Shown piece by piece: positions 1 to 6,884 of a stretch of DNA of 30,273 bases (positions within the stretch are counted from its first letter, which is position 1; each line of letters starts with the position of its first letter). The stretch comes from CAZSAL01 sp964604825. Its GTDB lineage: Bacteria; Elusimicrobiota; Elusimicrobia; 2-01-FULL-59-12. Below the pieces are notes generated by a model. That model did no database searches. It was not told the DNA's origin and was given only the letters and a program-made list of their open reading frames with translations. Made by a program: the position numbers and the translations under genes. The stretch lies in NCBI GenBank assembly GCA_964604825.1, contig CAZSAL010000034.1:1-30273 (forward strand), in the 5' to 3' direction.

Positions 1-107
1 TGAAGCTCTTTAAGAGACTCCGGGTCAAAGTCTTTTCTCGGCTGGTCTGGATTGGAATGAATCTGATTCACTGGCACAAGGCGATTGGCTATGGGGTAGG
101 TAGGCAT
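1..107 (-). CDS. parB: ParB/Spo0J-type partition protein, N-terminal part (runs off left edge)
   Basis: A minus-strand reading frame opens with ATG at 107-105, six bases after a clean GGAGG ribosome site (complement of 113-117), and stays open to the window edge, giving 35 residues. The visible peptide contains VPVNQIHSNPDQPRKDF followed by an ESLKEL-like stretch. This is the start of the ParB N-terminal domain (I-x-x-N-P-x-Q-P-R-x-x-F, then a 'LxEL' helix), so the family call is firm although most of the protein is missing. It follows the last polysaccharide gene by 31 bp on the same strand, but its own strong ribosome site suggests independent translation. Whether parA accompanies it cannot be seen. 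It is a more canonical ParB than the one at 25462-26745. Confidence 0.85.
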   Translation of the reverse strand, partial: MPTYPIANRLVPVNQIHSNPDQPRKDFDPESLKEL

Positions 108-138
108 GGAAACCTCCAATTAAGGTAATGAATGTTCC

Positions 139-1176
139 TTAAAACCATTCGCGCAAAACATTTGTTACAACATTTTCATCAATGGCATCCAGACAGAATT
201 TCGAAACATGGCATTTTGACTGATAATAGCAAACGCATTGTTGCTTTGGGAGCCACTTAATACCTCTCCCGTAAAGCTCGATTTCGTCTGCGGAAGTGGG
301 ACCGAAAAAAACAATAATCTTTTTTTTAAGAGCAATGGCGATATGCAGCGCAAGGCTGTCACTCGTAATAACCGCATCGCAAAGATCTATGATCGCCATA
401 AATTCCTGCAGACTGTTTTTTGTCCCCGTGTCGACAAGAGGCACGGAGCAGTTTTTTTTGATGCAGGCATTACGTTCTTCTTCGTCAGGCCCGCCCAAAA
501 GCAGTAAATTTGCCGATAGCCCGCCGTCTATAGCCTTGATAACCGAGAGTGTTTTATCAACGGTCAGCTGCTTTGTCGGCCAACGGACGCCTGATCCGGT
601 ATTCAATCCTATCCTCGGCAGGCCGGGCTTAAACATTTTGATGAAACGCTCTTCCGCCCATATTTTCGCCTCCGGGCTTAACACGATGACCGGCTCGGCA
701 TCAGCCCAGAAAGCCTCCGGCATTCCCAGCATCTCAAAAAGGATCCGTGGGTAGGTTTTTCTGTTTTCCTGCTTCAGCCGGTTGGCTGTATTCAATGACC
801 CATCCGGATCGCGGTTTAAAAGGCTCATATCAAACCACTGCCGGCTGGAAGCCGTATAGGTCAGTTTTCCGTTCTTATCCCTGCAGGCGCCGAAAAGTTC
901 CCTGGTCTTAAGCCGGCTGGCCAGAGCGCAGGCTTCCGCATCCTCTTCCAGGCCGATTACCAGGTCGTATTCCAGCGCCGTAAAAACGGAGGCATCGGCA
1001 TTTTGTACATCTACTATTTGAGTGATCAAGGGATTTCGTTCCAGAAGTGGAATTGCGCTCGGGAGTGTGAACCAAAAGATTTCGCAGTCCGGATAGTGGC
1101 GATGAAGCGGTTTTAGAACCGCCGTACTGCGGAGAACATCTCCGAGCGCTCCAAACTTAATGATGGCTATGCGCAT
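139..1176 (-). CDS. Glycosyltransferase family 9 (heptosyltransferase-like)
   Basis: A 345-residue GT9 enzyme of the ADP-heptose:LPS heptosyltransferase fold, expected to transfer a sugar to a lipid-linked glycan at the cytoplasmic face of the inner membrane. The N-terminus MRIAIIKFGALGDVLRST is the GT9 signature (I-x-x-G-x-x-G-D, catalytic Asp). The C-terminal half carries the nucleotide-sugar-binding stretch SDSLALHIAIALKKKIIVFF followed by GPT. I start at ATG 1176 because it begins directly at the signature and has GAGGAGG about 12 bases upstream. Starts further upstream only add a 44-residue tail unlike the family. The start overlaps the end of the upstream GT4 gene by 20 bp. It is the last gene of the polysaccharide operon. 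Donor and acceptor sugars cannot be read from the sequence. Confidence 0.88.
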   Translation of the reverse strand: MRIAIIKFGALGDVLRSTAVLKPLHRHYPDCEIFWFTLPSAIPLLERNPLITQIVDVQNADASVFTALEYDLVIGLEEDAEACALASRLKTRELFGACRDKNGKLTYTASSRQWFDMSLLNRDPDGSLNTANRLKQENRKTYPRILFEMLGMPEAFWADAEPVIVLSPEAKIWAEERFIKMFKPGLPRIGLNTGSGVRWPTKQLTVDKTLSVIKAIDGGLSANLLLLGGPDEEERNACIKKNCSVPLVDTGTKNSLQEFMAIIDLCDAVITSDSLALHIAIALKKKIIVFFGPTSADEIELYGRGIKWLPKQQCVCYYQSKCHVSKFCLDAIDENVVTNVLREWF

Positions 1177-2365
1177 GCGCTTCAAGGGCCTCCTCATAAA
1201 TCTGGTGAAAACGCCCGCAATGACTCTCCCAGGAATGAAAACGAAGAACGGTTTCACGGGCATGTTCGCCAACACGCCTGCGACGGGAAGGGTCTTCCAG
1301 CAGGGCAACAGTCTGATCTGCCAGTTCCTGTGGAGTTGCGCCGGTTAGGAAATCTTCTCCCGGAACGCCGCTGATCCCCGCCAGGCTCATGGGAGTCGCG
1401 ACTACAGCTTTGGCCATAGCCATAGCTTCCAGAATTTTGTTCTTAATCCCGGAACCAATGCGCATGGGAGAAACGATCACTTCAGATTCAGCCATGGCTT
1501 CCCTCAGGTCCTCAACAAAACCGGTGACGCGAATGCCTTTCGTCCGCGCGAGAGACTCCACCTCAGGGATAGGATTGCTTCCCACAATCCAGAATTCGGC
1601 ATCCGGCTTTCGCTGCCAGATTAACGGCATCACATCTCTGGCGAAAAAAATCGCAGCGTCGGCGTTTGGCAGGAAATTCATCAATCCCCGAAAAATTATT
1701 CTTCCGGGTTTTTCCGGACCTTGTCCGGGGACAAAATATTCCGTGTCCACGCCATTCGGACAAGAGAGAACGACTGCCGAAGGAGCGCGCCTCTGCAGAA
1801 CGCCCTGATCAACTGGCGAAACAACCACGGTCCGCTCAAAACGAGGCAGGATTTCCGCTTCGTATTGCCGCATTTTTGATGACTGGGAGGAGGTGTACAA
1901 CCGGAATAACAGATTACGTTCCCTGGCAACATTTCGCTCAAAGAGCATAGACATGGCGTCATGCGGGAAAAAGACTTTCGCTGTCTCAGGGAAAAGTTCT
2001 CCATACTGCGCCATGACGGTGAAATCCAGATGAATAATCTCCGGATGAATTTCGTCCCGCAACCGGATCAGTGCGCGCTCCATATCTTTCGAAGCGAACT
2101 GTTCTACGGAAAAGGGACGGCTTCCAAAAAGCATATTCTGAAGCCGTCTGAGAGGGCATTTGGGAACCTTATGCAGGACAGTTGTGATCGACCGGCAGAA
2201 AGGCTTAAGATGGACTTGATATGCGTTTTCTTCTTCCGACTCGATGAAGCACGCCAGATGCATTTCGTTTTTCTTCGACAGTTCTTTAAGAAGATGATAA
2301 ACGTGCATGCGCACGCCTTCGTGAAGCGGGTAGGGAAAACTATGGGCGATAAGAATAATCCTCAT
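1157..2365 (-). CDS. Glycosyltransferase family 4 (PEP-CTERM/exosortase-type sugar transferase-like)
   Basis: A 402-residue GT-B glycosyltransferase. The N-terminal domain starts MRIILIAHSFPYPLHEGVR (the loop that contacts the acceptor). The C-terminal donor domain has IIFRGLMNFLPNADAAIFF, then SPMRIGSGIKNKILEAMAM with the glutamate expected to contact the nucleotide-sugar ribose, followed by KAVVATP. The overall style resembles the family often annotated as 'TIGR03087/PEP-CTERM sugar transferase', but no exosortase or PEP-CTERM protein is visible here, so only GT4 is certain. The start codon shares one base with the stop of the preceding gene (TAATG), which implies translational coupling. 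The protein ends in a His-rich tail (HAHSHH), which overlaps the start of the GT9 gene. The weak ribosome site is consistent with coupling. Confidence 0.87.
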   Translation of the reverse strand: MRIILIAHSFPYPLHEGVRMHVYHLLKELSKKNEMHLACFIESEEENAYQVHLKPFCRSITTVLHKVPKCPLRRLQNMLFGSRPFSVEQFASKDMERALIRLRDEIHPEIIHLDFTVMAQYGELFPETAKVFFPHDAMSMLFERNVARERNLLFRLYTSSQSSKMRQYEAEILPRFERTVVVSPVDQGVLQRRAPSAVVLSCPNGVDTEYFVPGQGPEKPGRIIFRGLMNFLPNADAAIFFARDVMPLIWQRKPDAEFWIVGSNPIPEVESLARTKGIRVTGFVEDLREAMAESEVIVSPMRIGSGIKNKILEAMAMAKAVVATPMSLAGISGVPGEDFLTGATPQELADQTVALLEDPSRRRRVGEHARETVLRFHSWESHCGRFHQIYEEALEAHAHSHH

Positions 2366-3366
2366 TATTTCGGCAGGATCCCCAGTTCCCGGTAAAAGTT
2401 TTTTAGCCGATTCAGAATAATCGGATAATCGAATTTTGCCGCAATTTCACGCGCCTTCAATCCGTAAATTTTCCGTTCTTCAGGATGATCAACAAAATAC
2501 CGGATATTATTGGACAGCTTATCGCTGTCATGGTTTGGATGAAAGCGGGCGCAGCTCTTGAAAATATCGAAACCGCCAAAATCCGGCAGACAGAGCGCCT
2601 TACCTGCAGCAGCCGCCTCATAAACGGCGATCCCAAAGTTTTCTCCGTCGTTTTCCGATGAGTTCACGAAAACGGTGGCGGAATCATAAGCGGACAACAG
2701 GTCTTCCGCATTCAAATGCCCCGCCAGGATGCATCCTTTCTTTTCAGCATCTTCAAGAGAAAGGGAGGGCATCAGCCATTCATAACCCTTCCATGTGTCG
2801 CCGCTGTTTTTAAAACCCGCCATGACCAGTCGTATACCGGCTTTGCGGCATCCGTCGATTATGACCCCCGGGTTCTTAAACCAGCGTATACCGACGCAAA
2901 ACGCGAAAGGTTCGTCAGGTCCAAGTCCCATTCTTTTGCGAAAAGCGGCGCCGTTGCGCGGCTTGGAAAAATAAGGAAAATCAATGGCATGCGGTATGAG
3001 ACGAATTTTCGAGGGGTCAATCCCCTGCTTTACATAATTATTTTTCGCAAATTCGGTCTGAACTATGACTGCCAGGCACCGATTAAAAAGGAAGCGGCGC
3101 ACCCAGATGGCTGTTTTCTTCTTTCCGATGAAATTATTATGGAACGAATAAATCATGCGACCGCCGAAGAACGGAAGCCCTTCGGGAAAAGGCCATCCGC
3201 GTCCGTGCGCGTGGACAGGCGACGACCACGCAGTTTTCAGCGTTTCCCAGAACGAATGGCCTGCCAGGTTAAAAACTGCGCCGTTCCCGGCATCAGCGCA
3301 AATTTTGAAGTAATCCTCTTTTTCGGTAGGGACATAAAGCGGATAAAACGGGACCACAACTTTCAT
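2365..3366 (-). CDS. Glycosyltransferase family 4
   Basis: A 333-residue GT-B enzyme, on the short side for GT4. The acceptor domain begins MKVVVPFYPLYVPTEKEDYF and includes a VQTEFAKNNYVKQGI segment (the 'S-x-x-x-x-x-x-L-x-x-x-G' region preceding the hinge). The donor domain contains FAFCVGIRWFKNPGVIIDG and an EX7E element, ENFGIAVYEAAAAGK, the usual donor-phosphate/ribose contact. It probably adds one hexose-type sugar to the undecaprenyl-linked glycan on the cytoplasmic side. It sits in the middle of the polysaccharide operon, 19 bp after the GT2 gene and coupled by a one-base overlap to the next GT4. No clear Shine-Dalgarno sequence precedes the ATG, as for most genes of this cluster. Sugar specificity is unknown. 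Confidence 0.87.
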   Translation of the reverse strand: MKVVVPFYPLYVPTEKEDYFKICADAGNGAVFNLAGHSFWETLKTAWSSPVHAHGRGWPFPEGLPFFGGRMIYSFHNNFIGKKKTAIWVRRFLFNRCLAVIVQTEFAKNNYVKQGIDPSKIRLIPHAIDFPYFSKPRNGAAFRKRMGLGPDEPFAFCVGIRWFKNPGVIIDGCRKAGIRLVMAGFKNSGDTWKGYEWLMPSLSLEDAEKKGCILAGHLNAEDLLSAYDSATVFVNSSENDGENFGIAVYEAAAAGKALCLPDFGGFDIFKSCARFHPNHDSDKLSNNIRYFVDHPEERKIYGLKAREIAAKFDYPIILNRLKNFYRELGILPK

Positions 3367-3385
3367 GGCTGGCGATTAAAAAATC

Positions 3386-4252
3386 TCATGTCCCAGGCAG
3401 GACGGCGCGCTTAATGGATTTCAGGGCATACAACAGCGGGAACGTAAAGGTATCGATAACTTTAAGAACGGCATAGGCAGTCACGCCGTTATGTTTTCGG
3501 AAATAAGCCAGCATGCTGTTCTGACGAATGCGGTTAATATAGCGCCGGCCAAAACGGCTGCTGGAACTGCCACCGATATGGCTCACTATAGCCGACGGCA
3601 GAACGCACACTCTATATCCGGCGTGCTTAATTCGATAACATAGATCAACTTCTTCGCTGTACATAAGGAACCTTTCATCAAATAACCCTGCACCATTCAG
3701 CGCTTTTTTCGACATCAGCATGCAGGCTCCAGAAATATAATCCACCTCATCACCATCCGTTAGTTTTTCGTAGGGATAACGTCGTCGTTGTTCAATAAAA
3801 TTGTCCGGGAAAAAGGCATTGATCAGCAGGACCTCAAAAAATCCCCACATTAAGAAATGATACTTGCCGCAAAAGGGCTGGATCGATCCGTCTGGATTAA
3901 GAAGCTTGCACCCCAGAGCGCCGATGCGTTCATGAGTCCGAATGTAATCCATCATCTTTGCGACAGCATGGTCTGTAACAATCGTATCCGGGTTCAGAAC
4001 CAGGACATAGTCGCCTTTTGCCGCGCGAATCGCCTGGTTATGCGCCCTCGTAAAAAATAAGTTTTGTGCGTTTTCAATAATGCGCACCTGAGGGAAATTC
4101 CGCCGGATCATCGCCACGCTATCATCGGCCGAGGCGTTATCTACGACCATAACCTCATAACCAATGCCCACGGTCTGTTCCTGGATAGATTGAAGACATT
4201 TCTGAATCAGGGCAGAGTTGTTATGGCATACGATCGAGATGCTTAAATCCAT
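3386..4252 (-). CDS. Glycosyltransferase family 2 (rhamnosyltransferase-like)
   Basis: A 288-residue GT-A enzyme. The N-terminus MDLSISIVCHNNSALIQKCL is the GT2 nucleotide-binding strand. VMVVDNASADDSVAMI holds the first conserved aspartates, and VLVLNPDTIV is the metal-binding NPD(T) equivalent of DXD. The acceptor-side segment ISGACMLMSKKAL, then GLFDERFLMYSEEVDLCYRI, contains the catalytic acidic pair typical of the WbbL/rhamnosyltransferase branch. The C-terminal 40 residues are basic and mildly hydrophobic, suggesting membrane association. It is transcribed between the multi-pass membrane protein (20 bp upstream) and a GT4. It is likely an early glycan-extending enzyme, but the sugar is inferred only from family resemblance. 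Confidence 0.88.
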   Translation of the reverse strand: MDLSISIVCHNNSALIQKCLQSIQEQTVGIGYEVMVVDNASADDSVAMIRRNFPQVRIIENAQNLFFTRAHNQAIRAAKGDYVLVLNPDTIVTDHAVAKMMDYIRTHERIGALGCKLLNPDGSIQPFCGKYHFLMWGFFEVLLINAFFPDNFIEQRRRYPYEKLTDGDEVDYISGACMLMSKKALNGAGLFDERFLMYSEEVDLCYRIKHAGYRVCVLPSAIVSHIGGSSSSRFGRRYINRIRQNSMLAYFRKHNGVTAYAVLKVIDTFTFPLLYALKSIKRAVLPGT

Positions 4253-4272
4253 CTTTTAATCCAGCCTCTGCA

Positions 4273-5799
4273 TTAGATCCTGCGAGCTACCTTTTGTTTT
4301 GTATAAATCGCGAACCCATATCCCGGGGTAGATCGAGCCAACGGAATCCCGAAGATTCTGGGCATGCCACTGCTGAAATAATTTTTTACAAGGGTCAAAC
4401 CATTTAATTCCGGAGGGGTCAACGAATCAACGCCTTCGTAATTCTGCTGCAGACAATAAACTTCCACGCCTGCAAACGAATGCCGTCCTGATTTCAAATC
4501 TTTTATGCCTCCATCAACAAGGTGCCGCATGTGATAATAATCTTCAGAAAGAACCCATAGTGAGCAGCTCATATCGAAAACGGTTCCCGCAGGCTGCGTT
4601 TTCTTAAATTCCATAAATTTTTCCCTGGCCAGGAACAAAGACATCCCATCTCTCAAGTAAAAAGGATACATTAAAGCGACCCGGATAAAGCCGCCGGCCA
4701 ATACGATCAATGGAATCGCGAGAATGCCTTTCAACCATTTTTGATTTTGCCAGCCGAGCATGAACGATAAGGCCCGGCTCAAGAAGAGCGGAGACAACCA
4801 AACCGCCGAGTTTTCTTCGCCATTACAGAAAGAAAAGAAGATAACCGTCATGCTCAGCATTATGAAGCATGCGCTGAAAACCAGCCGGGAGATAAAAGTC
4901 ATATGCCGACACAAATGAACCGCTTCCAATACTCCTACCGGAACAATTAACAGCATCAAAATCCCATAAAGCGGGTTTTGCGGCCTTAAAACGAGCATAT
5001 TTAAAAAACCACGGGCCTGGATCCGAGAAAAAAGAGGGATGCCGTAAGCCGTCCGGGCATGGTGCGCGATGTTTGAAAGGGTTTCCCATGTTCCATAGGG
5101 ACTCATCCGCATGAGACTTAAAAATACAAGACCTGCTATTACGTAACACAAAAGAAGACGTGAAATCGGGTTCCGTTTTTTAACAGACATTCCCATGCCT
5201 GCCAGACAAACCGCACACACGGCCGCCATAGGCTGCGTAGCCGCCATACAACCCAGAAGGAAACCCCATAGGGGCACATAAATTTTATCCGATTCGATTT
5301 CATACGCTAACAAGCCCACCGCTAACAAAAAAGTGGTCAGGACTTCCGCGCGGCCTCTTAAGTGGTAAGAAAAAATAGCGGCCATTCCTCCCAGGCAGGC
5401 GGCAATCCAGAACAAATTTTTCCAGTTAAAAGCCGACCTTTTACAAACAATGGTCAGGAACAAAACCGCGCATATTAAAAGGCTCAACGCGTTGATGATC
5501 GAAACCATAAGCATCAAATTTTGGGGGGTCGGCTCCCACATCAGGCTGCTCAGCAGAATAGGCCAAAAAGGCGGATAGGCAGAATAATGTTTGCCGTCCG
5601 GAACCAAAGCCCGGTTCTGAGTAACCGGGTTCACAAGTCCATACCCTGATTTCAGGGCCAGCGCGGGAAGCGCGTGCTCTACAGATGTCCACTCTAAAAC
5701 AGGAAATCCATGGGAAGCAAAACTGACCAAGCCTACCTGTACGCCAACAGTGATCAGGGTGACAATAATGAAAAATACTATTTTGTTTTGATTGATCAC
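4273..5799 (-). CDS. Multi-pass membrane protein, GT-C/polymerase-like, function unknown
   Basis: A 508-residue protein with roughly ten to twelve hydrophobic segments, starting with an N-terminal helix (IVFFIIVTLITVGVQVGLV). A loop rich in aromatic residues after the first helix (GKHYSAYPPFWPILLSSLMW) and a soluble C-terminal domain of about 120 residues give the layout of GT-C glycosyltransferases of the ArnT/PMT/GT39-83 type. I see no certain catalytic motif. The start is GTG at 5799, chosen because GAAGAGG lies just upstream; no ATG fits. Position in the operon suggests lipid-linked sugar transfer or polymerisation on the periplasmic side (a Wzy-like role), but this is inference. The alternative is an unknown integral membrane family. 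Confidence 0.7.
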   Translation of the reverse strand: MINQNKIVFFIIVTLITVGVQVGLVSFASHGFPVLEWTSVEHALPALALKSGYGLVNPVTQNRALVPDGKHYSAYPPFWPILLSSLMWEPTPQNLMLMVSIINALSLLICAVLFLTIVCKRSAFNWKNLFWIAACLGGMAAIFSYHLRGRAEVLTTFLLAVGLLAYEIESDKIYVPLWGFLLGCMAATQPMAAVCAVCLAGMGMSVKKRNPISRLLLCYVIAGLVFLSLMRMSPYGTWETLSNIAHHARTAYGIPLFSRIQARGFLNMLVLRPQNPLYGILMLLIVPVGVLEAVHLCRHMTFISRLVFSACFIMLSMTVIFFSFCNGEENSAVWLSPLFLSRALSFMLGWQNQKWLKGILAIPLIVLAGGFIRVALMYPFYLRDGMSLFLAREKFMEFKKTQPAGTVFDMSCSLWVLSEDYYHMRHLVDGGIKDLKSGRHSFAGVEVYCLQQNYEGVDSLTPPELNGLTLVKNYFSSGMPRIFGIPLARSTPGYGFAIYTKQKVARRI

Positions 5800-5893
5800 T
5801 TAACCTCTTCGGTTTGATCTCCCGCTTTTTTAATTCATCCAGCTTGGCGGAAGGTTCCTTTTTACCCCGCACCTGCCGCAAATGGGGCGCAGT

Positions 5894-6850
5894 CTAACGA
5901 ATTCTGCGAATCCAGAAACTCCCCGGCCAGCGCTGACTTCGTCGATAAGACGGGAATGCTCTTTCAAGCAATCCTGGATGCGTCAGATGCATATAGCTGC
6001 CTCCCCAAACGACTTCATAAGAATTATTGAAACAAAGAAAGGCCTGTAAAATATATTGCTCATTAAAAAAGTTGAAATCCTGCAGGATCGTTCTTTTACT
6101 GTATTCCGCCGGCAGAAATATGTCGTGGATGTGGACATATACTCCGGTTTTCAGCCTCGGTAAAATTTCCAGGAATTCATATTGGACATCGCTTCCTATC
6201 TTGAGAACGTGGCTGGAATCTATGAATAAAATGTCGTTATCTCCGAGCTGTTCAAACATTGCCACGGGCAAATGCTGTACCGGCTGCTCAATTAATCTAG
6301 TAAGGCCAGGAAAGCCCCTGCGCAAAGCCGGGCCGGGGTAAGGCTCAATCGCCGCCAATTCGCAGTCATAATTTGGATCCTGCCGCTTATTTTTCAACAC
6401 GGCCTGGGCTGAAATCAACGTCGAGAAGCCGGATCCGATTTCATAAATTCGCAAAGGTTTTACGCGACGGACCATGCAATATAAAATCTCGGCATCCACG
6501 CTTTCGAAATAACCATTATTCATATAAAAATGGGCGGGATTGCCGTCGGGAAGCAACCGGAACGAGGAATATTCCGGCTTGAAGCGCTCTTCAAACGATT
6601 GGAGCAAATCCACCTGTCTGGAATCTTGAAGGTCGATTCCAACAAGCCGCGAAGGATTATCCCACAGAGAACCTGGAAGGGTGCGGGTATCGGGGATCGG
6701 CTCATAATAATGATTGCGCGTGAAATGAAAACCCAGCTTTTGCCAAAACAGGAACGTATTTTTGGCAAACCGATACCTAAAACTTTCATAAAGACGCTGT
6801 ATAAGATTCAAAATCGCAGCCCGGCGACGGGAATATTTCTTATAAGGCAC
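5894..6850 (-). CDS. Class I SAM-dependent methyltransferase (Methyltransf_24-like)
   Basis: A 318-residue protein with a Rossmann methyltransferase core from about residue 130. RIYEIGSGFSTLIS (134-147) is motif I for S-adenosylmethionine binding, LAAIEP (165-170) is the acidic end of strand 2, DILFIDSSHVLK (206-217) corresponds to the D-x-x-H segment of the family, and HIHDIFLP (240-247) is the metal/substrate-side strand. The first 130 residues are basic and unlike known domains. It probably O-methylates a sugar of the polysaccharide, since glycan methyltransferases often sit in such clusters. The start is GTG with a weak ribosome site and no upstream alternative, so the exact N-terminus is uncertain. 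It lies 34 bp after the PHP-fusion gene. Confidence 0.8.
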   Translation of the reverse strand: MPYKKYSRRRAAILNLIQRLYESFRYRFAKNTFLFWQKLGFHFTRNHYYEPIPDTRTLPGSLWDNPSRLVGIDLQDSRQVDLLQSFEERFKPEYSSFRLLPDGNPAHFYMNNGYFESVDAEILYCMVRRVKPLRIYEIGSGFSTLISAQAVLKNKRQDPNYDCELAAIEPYPGPALRRGFPGLTRLIEQPVQHLPVAMFEQLGDNDILFIDSSHVLKIGSDVQYEFLEILPRLKTGVYVHIHDIFLPAEYSKRTILQDFNFFNEQYILQAFLCFNNSYEVVWGGSYMHLTHPGLLERAFPSYRRSQRWPGSFWIRRIR

Positions 6851-6884
6851 CTATAAACCAGATGCTCATCTTTCACAATACCCC

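Noticed and set aside
5800..5881. Lys-rich minus-strand frame (starting MRQVRGKKEPSAKLDEL) just before the 508-residue membrane protein
   Set aside because: It runs into that gene in a different frame and has no stop or ribosome site of its own that fits a small gene. It could be a frameshifted N-terminal extension, but nothing supports this.
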